Source: Mycolicibacterium gilvum (GTDB lineage Bacteria > Actinomycetota > Actinomycetes > Mycobacteriales > Mycobacteriaceae). From it: 64,000 bases of DNA. Each line of letters opens with the position of its first letter. Position 1 is the first letter of the stretch. The stretch is taken from contig NZ_UGQM01000001.1 in assembly GCF_900454025.1 (NCBI RefSeq), forward strand, positions 3,348,001-3,412,000, given 5' to 3'. The notes beneath the pieces are model-generated. The model did no database searches, was not told the origin of the DNA, and was given only the letters and a program-made list of their open reading frames with translations. Position numbers and translations under genes: made by a program. Positions 7,896-18,312 of the stretch are shown in pieces.

Positions 7896-8402
7896 GTGCA
7901 AAGGCGAGCGATCGTGAGGGGGCAGTTTCATCAGGTCGATTGCGCGGTCCGCGAAGACGGATGTTCACCCGCCGCGCAATTCTTGGACGCTCTGAAGGAG
8001 GGTGTGTGGGATCAAGACGAGCGATCCGGACCGCGGGACGAGCAGATCAGTGACTACCACTGGTTTCTCAATGCAATCCGACATTGGGCAAACACAGGCG
8101 AGCCGGTCTACCGAGACGCAGTCAAAGCGCTTGAGGATGGCGTGTGGGAGTTCCGTCACGGCGATAAGCGCCTGACATTCTTCGACACCGACGGTAAAGG
8201 CGGATACATCGCCAAGCTGGAGATCCGCTCCTACGCCGACGCGGAAGCACCCGACAGCGAATATTGGCACATCCCCTACTTCGACCACCTGATCCGCGTC
8301 GGCCACGCATTCACCAAGGTCAGCCAGAAGACGCTCAAGCGAGATCTTCAAGAATCGCAGAAAACCAGAGAGGAGGACCTGGCCCATGACAGACAACGCT
8401 GA
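7896..8402 (+). CDS. higB: HigB/RelE-fold toxin of a toxin-antitoxin-chaperone operon
   Basis: A 168-residue protein whose middle and C-terminal parts look like a HigB/RelE-fold mRNA interferase: VWEFRHGDKRLTFFDTD, then HAFTKVSQKTLKRDLQ, the region that in HigB carries basic catalytic residues. The start is set at GTG 7896 because a strong ribosome site and an operator-like palindrome lie just upstream; a TTG at 7854 would put the palindrome inside the gene. It overlaps higA by 17 bp. The order toxin-antitoxin-SecB-like matches the M. tuberculosis Rv1955-Rv1957 TAC locus. It is longer than typical HigB (about 100-125 residues). Confidence 0.78.
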   Translation: MQRRAIVRGQFHQVDCAVREDGCSPAAQFLDALKEGVWDQDERSGPRDEQISDYHWFLNAIRHWANTGEPVYRDAVKALEDGVWEFRHGDKRLTFFDTDGKGGYIAKLEIRSYADAEAPDSEYWHIPYFDHLIRVGHAFTKVSQKTLKRDLQESQKTREEDLAHDRQR

Positions 8403-8799
8403 TCCGGTCTTGATTGACGAGGAGCAAGCCACAGACGCCGGCGCCCAAGGGCTCGCCGCGGCCGACCTGGCCGGTCAGGTGATGCGACTCCTTCAGCAGG
8501 CACTGGATGCTTCCGAACTAGACCAGAAGGCACTCGCCGAGAAGCTGGGCGTCACGCAAGGCCGCGTCTCCCAGGTGCTCAACGGCGACGGCAACATGAA
8601 GATCGCCGCGGTCGCTCGCTACCTTCGCGCACTCGGCTACGAAACGCAGATCACTGCATCACCGGTGGTCTCAGGCCTTCCTGCGCTGCCCCGCCAGTCG
8701 CGCCGTCGCGTGGCACGCGAGCAGCAGTCTGCGGTCACCGAGACGCGGTACACGGCGCGCCTGCCGAAGCGGTCCCGACTCAGGGCCACACATGGCTGA
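8386..8799 (+). CDS. higA: HigA-like XRE antitoxin with C-terminal extension
   Basis: A 137-residue antitoxin. Residues ~30-85 form an XRE helix-turn-helix (LDQKALAEKLGVTQGRVSQVLNG, residues split across helices 2-3). After it comes a ~50-residue basic tail ending RLPKRSRLRATHG. In TAC systems the antitoxin tail is a chaperone-addiction segment that is aggregation-prone until bound by the SecB-like protein; this tail may play that part, by inference from position only. GAGGAGG at 8369 supports the ATG at 8386. It overlaps higB by 17 bp and the chaperone gene by 8 bp. Confidence 0.85.
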   Translation: MTDNADPVLIDEEQATDAGAQGLAAADLAGQVMRLLQQALDASELDQKALAEKLGVTQGRVSQVLNGDGNMKIAAVARYLRALGYETQITASPVVSGLPALPRQSRRRVAREQQSAVTETRYTARLPKRSRLRATHG

Positions 8800-9793
8800 C
8801 GAGATCGAGACGACGGCTCAACTCATCGACCTTGCGGACCTTCGCGACGTCGTGATTCACGAACTCGCCGCGACCCGACTCACTGGCCCCGACCGGTACG
8901 GGGTGGATCTCCCGTCAGAGGAGCTCCACGCACCCGACTCCCCCGACGATGACGTCGCGATGAGTTTGCGAGCGAGTCTGGAAGACCGTTGTCTCGGGGT
9001 GAGGTGCCGGATCGAAACATGCAACGCCTACGGGGATTTCGTCATCGACGGTGAAGCGATCTTCGACCTACCAGCGCCGGTATCGGCCCGCCATGCAAGC
9101 ATCGTTGATGAGTTCACCGAACAGGTCGGCGTCACGGCTCTGTTTCCCTATCTGCGGGCGGCAGTCGCTTCGCTTGCGGCCCAACTTTGCGTGCCGGCAT
9201 CGCCGCTTCCGTTACTTCGCTCGGGCGCCGTGACGCTCACGCATGACGAGGACACAGTCGTCGAGGATGAGATCTCGGAGCACTTTATGCGCGGTACCAC
9301 GACTATCACCTCCGATGACGGAAGCCAAGAAGACGTGGAGTTCTTCCTCGACCGGCAAACGGGAGCGATCACGCGGTTCGGCGGAGAAGGACAAACACCC
9401 GACCTCGACGAACTACTCAACGCATGGGCGGAGCTGCCGCCCCCCGACGAGATTTCGGTGGAATGGATCGTAAGACAGCACGGGGAAGCTGGAATTCGCG
9501 AGGCCATGGAGGCTCTGCGCGAGGCCCATGGAGATGCCGCAACCGAGGTGGCCTTGGCCGAGATCGACGAGGCTGTGGCGCACATTGAAGCAGAAGACTC
9601 CTTCGTCGCTCTGAACGCGGCTGTCGAGAATCTCGACCTTGCGATTGCCGCGGCAAGGAACACCGATGCGGCCCCCGATGGCGGGACTACCCTAGATAGC
9701 AACACCGGATCTGACGTCGCCGCAGCGTTACTCGAGGCGGCCGAACACGTTCGGGACGGCTGGGTACGTGTGAGAAATGCGATCTCGGACTAA
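8792..9793 (+). CDS. SecB-like TAC chaperone with large acidic C-terminal extension
   Basis: A 333-residue protein. Residues ~50-145 resemble the SecB fold as found in M. tuberculosis Rv1957: a strand region around DFVIDGEAIFDLPAPV, then FTEQVGVTALFPYLRAAVAS and the closing PASPLPLLRSG. Rv1957 is about 181 residues; here a further ~180 residues follow, acidic and helix-prone (EEDSF-like repeats, ALREAHGDAATEVALAEIDE), with no recognised domain. It should bind HigA and couple toxin control to chaperone supply. The ATG overlaps the higA stop by 8 bp. The role of the extension is unknown; binding another client or a sensing function are possibilities. Confidence 0.72.
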   Translation: MADEIETTAQLIDLADLRDVVIHELAATRLTGPDRYGVDLPSEELHAPDSPDDDVAMSLRASLEDRCLGVRCRIETCNAYGDFVIDGEAIFDLPAPVSARHASIVDEFTEQVGVTALFPYLRAAVASLAAQLCVPASPLPLLRSGAVTLTHDEDTVVEDEISEHFMRGTTTITSDDGSQEDVEFFLDRQTGAITRFGGEGQTPDLDELLNAWAELPPPDEISVEWIVRQHGEAGIREAMEALREAHGDAATEVALAEIDEAVAHIEAEDSFVALNAAVENLDLAIAAARNTDAAPDGGTTLDSNTGSDVAAALLEAAEHVRDGWVRVRNAISD

Positions 9794-9954
9794 CCCTGTG
9801 CCGCCACGGTCCGAAAGACGCGGGCGCAACACGCTTGTCGAATCATCGAGGAGTACAGCCATATTGCAGAACAGCTTTGGAGCGAGCCGCACCCAACCGT
9901 CGTTGCGTGCGACTCTCCGCATAACCACGAATACTCAATCCGAAGGAGGATGCG

Positions 9955-10377
9955 TTGACCACTTCTGACTCGCTGTCGATCTCGCTCACGGCGGCTTTAT
10001 CCTCCGCCCGAGTTCCTGCCGCCAATTACGAGTTCATCCGTGAGATGACCGATGCGGTCGGCATCGCCCACTATCGCTTCGTCGACCAACCAGGTAAGCC
10101 GTATGTCATCGCTACCCGACGGGACGGTCTCCGCGATCTCCATATCTACTACGGGGCGACGAACGGGTTCTACTCAGAAGACGACATTGTCCGCATCTTC
10201 GGCGATGAAGCTGACCGCAGACTCAGCGGCTCGCGCAAGGGAACCTGGTGCGTTATACATCCGGTCCATCAAAGCCGCCCTCCCGGTGCGCCCTCCCGTG
10301 ACGTGCGGCGCGAAGGGACGCTCTGCGATTGCGGTATGCAGCGCTCGCTCACCGGCGTGTGTGGAAGCTGCGACTAG
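9955..10377 (+). CDS. Hypothetical protein with C-terminal Cys motif, upstream of BREX
   Basis: A 140-residue protein not recognised. Residues 35-100 are a mixed alpha/beta stretch (YRFVDQPGKPYVIATRR, then YYGATNGFYSEDDIV). The end carries a likely zinc knuckle, CDCG ... GVCGSCD. The TTG start at 9955 is supported by AAGGAGGA at 9943-9950; the nearby ATG at 9950 runs into a stop after two codons. It lies 184 bp before pglW on the same strand, so it may belong to the defence island, but no promoter or overlap ties it to the operon. Confidence 0.6.
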   Translation: MTTSDSLSISLTAALSSARVPAANYEFIREMTDAVGIAHYRFVDQPGKPYVIATRRDGLRDLHIYYGATNGFYSEDDIVRIFGDEADRRLSGSRKGTWCVIHPVHQSRPPGAPSRDVRREGTLCDCGMQRSLTGVCGSCD

Positions 10378-10561
10378 CGCGTCCCACGATTGTCGGGTGT
10401 TGTCCACCGAAGCAAATCGCCACCGCGACGGCGCCGTGACGCATACTGCCTGTTCCACGGGCACGCGGGTCCGATGCACGAAACGCCCGACAACCCGCCC
10501 CCGCCGAAGCACACCTAAGTAAGTTGTTCACCAGACACGCGATAAGGGGGGTGACTCACCG

Positions 10562-13500
10562 GTGAAGGACGGCCGCTGGGTCACGATCGCCGAGTCGCAG
10601 TTCGACCACGAAAAGGCCGGGCTCAACGCGATCAAGCAGCTACTGCCGGATGCCGAGCCGTTCCGCGCCTGGGCCAACTTCGAGTTCCGCGACAACCGCG
10701 GTCGCTGGCACGAGGTCGACCTGTTGGTGCTGGCCCGCGACACCCTCTACCTGATCGAACTCAAGCACTACCGCGGCATCCTGACCGGCAATGACCACCG
10801 GTGGCGGCGCAACAACCGCACCGAAGACTCGCCGCTGCTGCTGGCCCGCCGCAAGGCCCAGTACTTCTCCTCGCTGCTCAAGGACGCCATCCGAGAGCGC
10901 GGCGGTGACGAGGCGGTCAGCAGAATCCCGTATGTCCAGGAGCTGGTGTTCCTGCACCACGAGCAGTTCGTCTGCGACCTGCCACCGAACTCGAAGATCA
11001 ACCTCTACGGCCTCGACGGGCGTGAGGGCATCACCAAGCTGCCCGGCATCTCCAAGGTGCTGCTGGCCCCCGCCAGACACGACCCCATCTCCGAGCGCGA
11101 CAGCCAGCTGATCGCCGGCCTGATGAAGGCCATCGGCCTGGCGCCGCGCCGCCAGCGTGAGGTCGGCTCGTGGATCATCGACGACCAACCCCTGGCCGAC
11201 GGTGACGGCTGGCAGGACTGGCCGGCGTTTCACCACGTCAACACCGAGGACCACGTCCGCATCCGGTTCTATACGGCCACACCGGGCGCCACCAAGGCCG
11301 ACGAGCACGCGCGGCGCCAGGCCGTCACCCACGAATACAACCTGCTGTCCCGGCTGACCTACGACGGGCTGCAGGCGCCCAAGGATCTGGTCGACGAACC
11401 CGAACTGGGCATCGGCCTGGTCTTCCCGCAGCCCAAGTCCGACACCCCGCTGGACCTGTGGCTGGCCGACCACACCCTGTCGTTGGACGCCCAGCTCGAC
11501 CTGATCGCCCGACTGGCCGACATCGTGCACTACGCGCACCGCCACCGGGTGGTGCACCGCAGCCTCAACCCGCGCTCGGTGGCCGTCCGGGAGCGCGGCG
11601 AGGCACTGCTCCCCCAGGTCGTTGACTGGGACAGCGCAGGCATCCTGCCGGCCAACCCCGACACCGCCGTCACCCGGCTCTCGGGTGGCTCGCTGACGCT
11701 GATGGCCGGCGCCCCCAGCGACACTGCGCGCCTGTTCGCCGCCCCGGAAGGCTCGCGGCCCACGGACCCGGCCCGCATCGACGTCTTCGGACTCGGCGCG
11801 CTGGCGTTCTTCATCCTCACCGGCGGCACGGCCCCGGCCACCGAACGCGGCGAGTTGATCGACCGGCTGCGCCGTGACCGGGGCCTGGACCTGGCCGCCG
11901 AGATGCCCCAGGTCCGCACCCCGCTGCGGCAGCTGGTACTCGACGCCACCAACCCGAGCCCGGCCGACCGCATCGCCGACATCGGCGAGTTCGTCGCCCG
12001 CCTCGATGCCGTCCGCAACGAGGTGCTGCTCAAGACCACGGGCACCGACCCTCTGGAAGCAGGACCGGAAGCCGAGCTCGCCGGCGGCCGTTTCGTCTAC
12101 CAACGCAAACTGGGCGCGGGCTCCACCGCGGTGGGAATCCTGGTGAAGGACAACCAGGTTGGCGGCGCCTTGCGGGTGCTCAAGGTCGCCAAAGATCCCG
12201 ACGCCGCCGAACGGCTGCGCGCCGAGGCCCAGGTGCTGGGCCGCTTCGAGAACGACGACCGGATTGTCACCCTGCATGGCGTGGAAAACGTCGGCGGGCG
12301 CACCGCACTGATCCTGCGCTACGCCGGGCGTACCACCCTGGCCGAGGAACTCAACAACCGCGGACGGCTCTCCATCGACGTGCTGCAGCGCTGGGGCACC
12401 GACCTGCTGACCGCACTGGTCGCCCTGGAACGCAACGGCGTCACCCACCGCGACATCAAACCGTCCAATCTCGGTGTCTATCAGAGCAGTTCACGCGCCG
12501 ACACGCATCTGGTGATGTTCGACTTCTCGATGGCCGGGGTGTCGCCGGACAATGTCGAGGCCGGCACCCCGCCGTATCTGGATCCGTTCCTGGGCACCGG
12601 CACCCGCCGCCGGTACGACACCGCGGCCGAACGCTACGGCGCCGCGGTGGTGCTCTTCGAGATGGCCACCGGCGACACCCCGCACTACGGCCCCGACCCC
12701 GGCGCCCACCCGGCCACCGTCGATGACGACGTCACCGTGGTACCGGCCATGTTCGAAGCCGCCCTGGCCCCGGCGATGGTCGCCTTCTTCACCGCCGCGC
12801 TGTCCCGCGACCCTGCCCGCCGACCCGACACCGCCGAGGACATGCTGCGGGCCTGGCAACAAGCCTTCACCGCCGCCGACACCGCCGTCACCCCACAGGC
12901 GAACGATGCCGACGCTGAAAGAGCCGACGCCGCAACGGCTTTGAGTTCCGCCGGGCTCAGCGCGCGGGCCGTCTCCGCACTGGCCTCAGCGGCGGTGACC
13001 ACCGTCGGGGAGTTGCTGGCGGTGGACTCCACCACCTTGAACCGGCTGGTGGCCCGCGAGGCCAAGGACACCCGCAAGGAGATCGTCGAGCGCTACCGGG
13101 CCTGGACCAAACGCCTGGGCAAGCAACAGCAGCCGTCGAACACCGAACTGCGCAGCCTGGACGACACCGTCGCGTTGCTGCTCGCGACCGTCTCTGAACA
13201 GCGGTCGTCGACCACCCGCCGCGACGCTGCCGCCCTGCTGCTCGGCACCACCCCCGGGCTGGACGGCTTCGCCAGCAGCACCGAACTGGCCGAGAAGCTC
13301 GGCAAGGCCCCGCAGCGCGGCACCCAGCTGATCAAGGAGCTGCAGGAGGACTGGGCCAACACCCCGGCCACCCGTGAGCTGCTCGACGCGCTCACCGACA
13401 TCGCCCGCGGGGTGATCGAGGACTTCGGCGGGGTGGCCGCGGTGTCCACGCTGACCGCCGAGATCCGCTCCCGGCTCCCGCAAACCGGCCTCGGCGGGAT

Positions 13501-14776
13501 CGACCCGCGCGCCGAACGCGCGGCGGCCGGACTGCTCCGCGTGGCCCTGGACCGGCTCCACGAGCACGAAACCGCTACGGACGAAAAGACTCTGGTGCGA
13601 CGCCGGCACGGCCGCCGCCTGGCCCTGTTGGCCACCGACGAGATGCTGCTGAGTGCCGCCGAGGCGGCCGCAAAACGCGCCGACGAGCTGGTGTCGGCCG
13701 ACCCGAACGCCATCATCCCGGCCGCCCGCGCCGCCGAGGCGCTGCGCGCCGCGTTCCAGACTGGCTACACCGCGGTCGCCGACACCGACACCACCGCCCC
13801 GATGCCCAGCGACGGCCGGTTGGTCCGGCTGGCCGCCGCGATCGCCAAACACGCCGCGGTGTCCGGCCGCGGTGAATTACACAACACCGCAATGTCGCCG
13901 GCCGCCGCGGTGGCCGAGGCGCTGCGCGGGCTGGCGCAGAACGAGTCGCTGTCGGCCTCGCAGATCCGCAGCCGGGTCACCGCCCGCTTCCCCGAGCTGG
14001 ACAGGGTGCCGCAACGCCCGCACCTGGACACCATCCTGGCCCAGACCGCGCTGAACCTGACCTGGGACGCCGCCCGCGAGGTGTACTGCTTCCCCGACGC
14101 CGAACCGCCCAGCACCACCACCATGCACACCCGCCAGCCCACCGCCCTGCCTGCGACCGGCGAGACGGTGGCAGACATCGATCAGGCAGCCAACTCCGTT
14201 GCGCTGCTGCGCCGTTCGATCGACGAAGCCGGATTCGTGGCCATCGGCGTGCAGATCCCGCGGGACCGGCCCGGCGAGCACGAGCGGGTGGCCCAACAAC
14301 TGGCAAAGACCTACGCCGGCGAACTGGTGGACGTGACCACGGAGTTGATCGCGGGCATGCAGAAGCTGGCCGACGAGCGGGGCATCCCGTGGGATCTGAT
14401 CCGCAGCGCCGACGCCGCCGAGGCCACCGCCCGCGACGCCCAAGGACTGCGGGCGGTGATCGACCGAGTGGCCCCGGCACTGCGGCAGAAGCTGCAGACC
14501 GCCGTGTTCGACGGGCAACAAAGCACGGCGCCGCTGATTCTGACCGAGGTCTCGCCGCTGGCCCGCTACGGGCATCTGGACCTGCTGGCCGCGCTCAGTG
14601 ACCTGGCCGCACCGCGCCGGCGGCCGGTGTGGGTGGTGCTGCCGCAGCTGCGGGGTCAGGCCGGCGCGCTGGTGGACCGCAAGCCGATCCAACTGGGGTC
14701 GCCGGGTGGCCAGTTCGTGTTGTGGCGGGACGCACTGGATGCGGTTCCTGCCGTCGGTGACGGGGAGACGACGTAA
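10562..14776 (+). CDS. pglW: BREX type 2 PglW: NERD nuclease-like plus protein kinase
   Basis: A 1404-residue multidomain protein. Residues ~15-130 are a NERD domain (E51-V-D53 and E66-L-K68 in IELKHYRG). A first kinase-like domain follows, with HRS (332-334) in place of HRD, so it looks inactive. A second domain at ~505-780 has a glycine-rich loop (KLGAGSTAVG), HRDIKPSN (D631) and DFS at 654-656 instead of DFG. The remaining ~600 residues are helical and include a SARAVSALASAAVTTVGELL helix-hairpin-like piece. PglW is the Ser/Thr kinase of the Streptomyces Pgl (BREX type 2) phage defence. The GTG has AAGGGGGG upstream. It begins a six-gene operon; its stop overlaps pglX by one base. Confidence 0.92.
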   Translation: MKDGRWVTIAESQFDHEKAGLNAIKQLLPDAEPFRAWANFEFRDNRGRWHEVDLLVLARDTLYLIELKHYRGILTGNDHRWRRNNRTEDSPLLLARRKAQYFSSLLKDAIRERGGDEAVSRIPYVQELVFLHHEQFVCDLPPNSKINLYGLDGREGITKLPGISKVLLAPARHDPISERDSQLIAGLMKAIGLAPRRQREVGSWIIDDQPLADGDGWQDWPAFHHVNTEDHVRIRFYTATPGATKADEHARRQAVTHEYNLLSRLTYDGLQAPKDLVDEPELGIGLVFPQPKSDTPLDLWLADHTLSLDAQLDLIARLADIVHYAHRHRVVHRSLNPRSVAVRERGEALLPQVVDWDSAGILPANPDTAVTRLSGGSLTLMAGAPSDTARLFAAPEGSRPTDPARIDVFGLGALAFFILTGGTAPATERGELIDRLRRDRGLDLAAEMPQVRTPLRQLVLDATNPSPADRIADIGEFVARLDAVRNEVLLKTTGTDPLEAGPEAELAGGRFVYQRKLGAGSTAVGILVKDNQVGGALRVLKVAKDPDAAERLRAEAQVLGRFENDDRIVTLHGVENVGGRTALILRYAGRTTLAEELNNRGRLSIDVLQRWGTDLLTALVALERNGVTHRDIKPSNLGVYQSSSRADTHLVMFDFSMAGVSPDNVEAGTPPYLDPFLGTGTRRRYDTAAERYGAAVVLFEMATGDTPHYGPDPGAHPATVDDDVTVVPAMFEAALAPAMVAFFTAALSRDPARRPDTAEDMLRAWQQAFTAADTAVTPQANDADAERADAATALSSAGLSARAVSALASAAVTTVGELLAVDSTTLNRLVAREAKDTRKEIVERYRAWTKRLGKQQQPSNTELRSLDDTVALLLATVSEQRSSTTRRDAAALLLGTTPGLDGFASSTELAEKLGKAPQRGTQLIKELQEDWANTPATRELLDALTDIARGVIEDFGGVAAVSTLTAEIRSRLPQTGLGGIDPRAERAAAGLLRVALDRLHEHETATDEKTLVRRRHGRRLALLATDEMLLSAAEAAAKRADELVSADPNAIIPAARAAEALRAAFQTGYTAVADTDTTAPMPSDGRLVRLAAAIAKHAAVSGRGELHNTAMSPAAAVAEALRGLAQNESLSASQIRSRVTARFPELDRVPQRPHLDTILAQTALNLTWDAAREVYCFPDAEPPSTTTMHTRQPTALPATGETVADIDQAANSVALLRRSIDEAGFVAIGVQIPRDRPGEHERVAQQLAKTYAGELVDVTTELIAGMQKLADERGIPWDLIRSADAAEATARDAQGLRAVIDRVAPALRQKLQTAVFDGQQSTAPLILTEVSPLARYGHLDLLAALSDLAAPRRRPVWVVLPQLRGQAGALVDRKPIQLGSPGGQFVLWRDALDAVPAVGDGETT

Positions 14777-17700
14777 TGGGTTGGGCTGCAGCGGAACTGG
14801 TGACCGCGCTGAGACGTCAAGTCTTGGTCTTGGAGACCGATCTGCGGGCGCGTGTCGACGGCGATGACGAGCACGCCCGGCAGAAGGATGTGCTCGACGC
14901 GTGGCGGCGCGACTACGACGCGGCGTTCGCCGCGCAGCGCACCGCGGCCACCTGGCAGGAGTGGCGCAACGACCGGGTGACCCAGGCGGCGGTGGCCTGG
15001 GTGCTGCTGACGGTGTTCGCCCGCTACTGCGAGGACAACGCGTTGCTCTCGCCGCGCTGGATCGGCGGCGCCGACGCCGATCACCGCGCTCAGGCGCTCG
15101 ACGCCCGCCGCGCCTACTTCCAGCAGCATCCCGAGCACACCGACCGGGAGTGGCTCGCCCAGATCATCGCCCACTTCGGCAAGTTCACCGCGACGGCCGG
15201 TCTGGTGGACCGGTTCTCGCCGCTGCATCTGGTGGCGCCCTCCGGTGACGCGGCGCGCGTCCTGCTCGAGTTCTGGTGGCAACAAGACGACGACGGCCAA
15301 CCGCGCTACGGGTTCGCCGGGGTGGACACCCGTTTCTTGGGCGACGCGTACCAGGATCTGTCCGAGCACGCCAAGAAGACCTACGCGCTGTTGCAGACCC
15401 CGGAGTTCGTCGAGGAGTTCATCCTCGATCAGACCATGGAACCCGCGCTGGCCGACCGGCCGCTGCAGGGGTTCACCGTCATCGACCCGACCTGTGGCTC
15501 AGGGCATTTCCTGCTCGGTGCGTTCGCACGCCTGCATCAACGGTGGCAGCGCGAAGCGCCCGCACTAGGTGCGCGGGAACTGGTGGCCAAGGCGCTCGAC
15601 GGCATCTACGGAGTGGACATCAACCCGCTCGCGGTGGCGATCGCCCGCTTCCGCCTGCTGGTGGCCGCGCTGCACGCCGCCGGCGACACCAGCATCGAAC
15701 AGAACATCGGCTACACACCGCATTTGGCCGCCGGTGACAGCCTGCTGTGGGGCGCCAATCAGCAACTACTGCCCGAAGACCTGTTGGCCGGCCCGGCGAT
15801 CCGCGCCGATGCCACCGAGGACGCAGAGGCGCTGCGCAGCATCCTTCAGCGCGAACACGATGTGGTGGTGGGGAATCCGCCATACATAGGCGTCAAGGAC
15901 TCTGCGTTGCGCGATACCTACCGCAAGCTATACAGCGCAATCCATGGAAAATACGCGCTGACAGTCCCATTCATGGAGTTGTTCTTCCGCCTTGCACATC
16001 GGTCAGCGAGGGAACGCCCGTCAGGCTGGGTTGGTCAGATCACCTCAAACGCCTTCATGAAGCGTGAATACGGGATCAAGCTCGTTGAAGAGTTTCTACC
16101 GCGCTGCGACCTCATCGAAATCATCGACACGTCAGGTGCATACATTCCGGGCCACGGCACTCCCACGATCATCGTGATCGGACGTAACCAAACCCCGACA
16201 AAGGACACGATCGGTGCGGTCTTGGGGATCCGCGGTGAGCCCGGCCGGCCAGAAGACCCAGCTAAAGGGATTGTCTGGGAATCGATCCGCACCCATGTCG
16301 ACGACTACGGTCACGAGGACGCATACATCAGCGTTGCACGACTGCCACGAGAGAGCCTACGACTCCACCCCTGGAGCCTCGGCGGAGGCGGAACACAGGA
16401 AGCTCTCGCAGTCGTTGACGCGGCCAAGTCGCACACTTTGGGCGAAGTCGCGACAACGGGCATCTCCGCCGTGATCGGCGTCGAAGAGCCTTACGAGGTT
16501 GCATCATGGTCAACCGGGAGCACCATCCAGTTTGTCGATGGCGACCTCGTCCGAGACTATCGCGAGGGAGCGTACCCCCGTTACTGGCCGTATGCCTGGC
16601 GCGACGGTGCACTCACCGTCGACACCACGCCTCCGACATCCATCTGGCCGTTTCGGACAGCCGTACGGAACTACAAGTGGTTCGGCAAGACAAAGGACGA
16701 ACGAGGCCAGTTCTGGACGGAATACGGTCATATCCAAAAGGACCTGGCCACAGCTGAATACCTCATCACCTTCGCCTTTGTGGCCACACACAACCACTTC
16801 GTCTTGGATCGCGGCGGGAAGGTGTTCAAGCAGTCTGCCCCGGTGATCAAGCTGCCCGCGGGCGCGTCGGTTGAGGACCATCTAGGACTGCTGGGTGTAC
16901 TGAACTCTTCGGTGGCCTGCTTCTGGCTCAAGCAGAACAGCCACAACAAGGGTCGCCCCGGCGCCGAGCAGGCAGGCGCTGACGAAGCTTGGGAGCATCG
17001 GTACGAGTTCACCGGCACGACGCTTCAAGACTTCCCACTACCTGCAGCAATACCCGCCGAGCGCGCCACGAGACTGGACGATCTCGCCCAGGGGCTTCAA
17101 AACCAATCCCCCGCCGAACTCGCCAAGCGTGAAACTCCGGCTGCCGCAGCACTCAACGATGCGAGCGCTGAATCGGAGCACCTGCGCGCCTTGATGGTCG
17201 CCCACCAAGAGGAACTCGACTGGGAGTACTACCGCATCTACGGCCTCATTGAGGATGACCTCACCTACGCCGGCGACGTCCCCGGCATCCGGCCCGAGGA
17301 AAGAGCCTTCGCGATTGTCTTGGCCCGCGAAGCCAAGGACGGATCGACACAAACCAGTTGGTTCCGTCACCACAACCACCAATACACCCCCAACACCGAG
17401 ATCCCCGACCACTTACCCGCGGACTATCGCGGTCTGCTGCAACGTCGCCTGGATGCCATCGCATCTAACCCGCACATCCGCCTACTGGAGAAGCCGGAGT
17501 ACAAGCGGCGCTGGGCGTCTGAGCCGTGGGACAAGCAGGTCGAGTCGGCCTTGCGCGGCTGGCTGCTGGATCGGGTGGAGGATCGTGCGCTGTGGTTCGA
17601 CCGGGACGGTCGGCCGACGCCGCAGTCGGTGGCGCAGTTGGCCGATGTGCTGGATCGCGATTCAGACTTCCGTTCGGTGCTGCGCCTGTGGGCCGGTGAC

Positions 17701-18312
17701 CCGAACGCCACCACCGGTGCCGCGCTGGCGAAACTGCTTGCCGATGAGGCGGTTCCATTCCTGGCCGCCTACCGGTACAAGGATTCCGGCCTGGACAAGC
17801 GTGCCGCCTGGGAGGACACCTGGGCGCTGCAGCGCCGCGAGGACGCCGGGGAGAAACTGCCCTCCCCCATCCCGGTGCCGCCGAAGTACAAGCCCGTCGA
17901 CTTCGTCAAGACCGCCTACTGGTCGCACCGCGGCAAGCTCGACGTCCCCAAGGAACGGTTCATCTCCTACCCCGCCGCCGGGCGCGACACCGACGCCACC
18001 GAGCTGCTCGGTTGGGCCGGCTGGGACCACGCCCAACAGGCACTGGCCCTGGCGTCGCTAATCAGCGCGCGCATCGAGGAGGGCTGGGACACCGAGCGCC
18101 TGGTGCCGCTGCTGGCCGGCCTCAACGAGCTGGCGCCGTGGGTGCGGCAGTGGCACAACGAGATCGACCCGGAGTACGGCGAATCGGTGGCCGACACCGT
18201 CGACGCGGAGCTGACCTCACGCCTGAACGAACATCACCTCACCGTGACCGACCTGACCAGTTGGCGGCCAGTGCAGTCGGTCCGCCGCGGCCGAAGGGCA
18301 GCCCGCACATGA
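14776..18312 (+). CDS. pglX: BREX type 2 PglX adenine-specific DNA methyltransferase
   Basis: A 1178-residue N6-adenine methyltransferase that marks self DNA in BREX. The SAM-binding motif is [10 protein letters not shown] (from D237) and the catalytic motif is NPPY (N367). Beyond residue ~370 the protein carries the long target-recognition region, and the final ~250 residues return to a conserved-looking alpha-helical tail. The DNA from roughly 15880 to 17480 is visibly lower in G+C and uses more A/T-ending codons than both flanks, suggesting the recognition region was exchanged by recombination. ATG 14776 overlaps the pglW stop (TAATG); the stop overlaps pglY (ATGA). Confidence 0.94.
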   Translation: MGWAAAELVTALRRQVLVLETDLRARVDGDDEHARQKDVLDAWRRDYDAAFAAQRTAATWQEWRNDRVTQAAVAWVLLTVFARYCEDNALLSPRWIGGADADHRAQALDARRAYFQQHPEHTDREWLAQIIAHFGKFTATAGLVDRFSPLHLVAPSGDAARVLLEFWWQQDDDGQPRYGFAGVDTRFLGDAYQDLSEHAKKTYALLQTPEFVEEFILDQTMEPALADRPLQGFTVIDPTCGSGHFLLGAFARLHQRWQREAPALGARELVAKALDGIYGVDINPLAVAIARFRLLVAALHAAGDTSIEQNIGYTPHLAAGDSLLWGANQQLLPEDLLAGPAIRADATEDAEALRSILQREHDVVVGNPPYIGVKDSALRDTYRKLYSAIHGKYALTVPFMELFFRLAHRSARERPSGWVGQITSNAFMKREYGIKLVEEFLPRCDLIEIIDTSGAYIPGHGTPTIIVIGRNQTPTKDTIGAVLGIRGEPGRPEDPAKGIVWESIRTHVDDYGHEDAYISVARLPRESLRLHPWSLGGGGTQEALAVVDAAKSHTLGEVATTGISAVIGVEEPYEVASWSTGSTIQFVDGDLVRDYREGAYPRYWPYAWRDGALTVDTTPPTSIWPFRTAVRNYKWFGKTKDERGQFWTEYGHIQKDLATAEYLITFAFVATHNHFVLDRGGKVFKQSAPVIKLPAGASVEDHLGLLGVLNSSVACFWLKQNSHNKGRPGAEQAGADEAWEHRYEFTGTTLQDFPLPAAIPAERATRLDDLAQGLQNQSPAELAKRETPAAAALNDASAESEHLRALMVAHQEELDWEYYRIYGLIEDDLTYAGDVPGIRPEERAFAIVLAREAKDGSTQTSWFRHHNHQYTPNTEIPDHLPADYRGLLQRRLDAIASNPHIRLLEKPEYKRRWASEPWDKQVESALRGWLLDRVEDRALWFDRDGRPTPQSVAQLADVLDRDSDFRSVLRLWAGDPNATTGAALAKLLADEAVPFLAAYRYKDSGLDKRAAWEDTWALQRREDAGEKLPSPIPVPPKYKPVDFVKTAYWSHRGKLDVPKERFISYPAAGRDTDATELLGWAGWDHAQQALALASLISARIEEGWDTERLVPLLAGLNELAPWVRQWHNEIDPEYGESVADTVDAELTSRLNEHHLTVTDLTSWRPVQSVRRGRRAART

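Noticed and set aside
9794..9954. Small gene between the chaperone and the 9955 protein
   Set aside because: Short open frames lack ribosome sites and motifs.
10640..12448. 602-codon open frame on the minus strand of pglW
   Set aside because: It lies fully opposite a well-supported gene and is rich in G, V, Q and R without any domain, the usual antisense shadow in high-G+C DNA.
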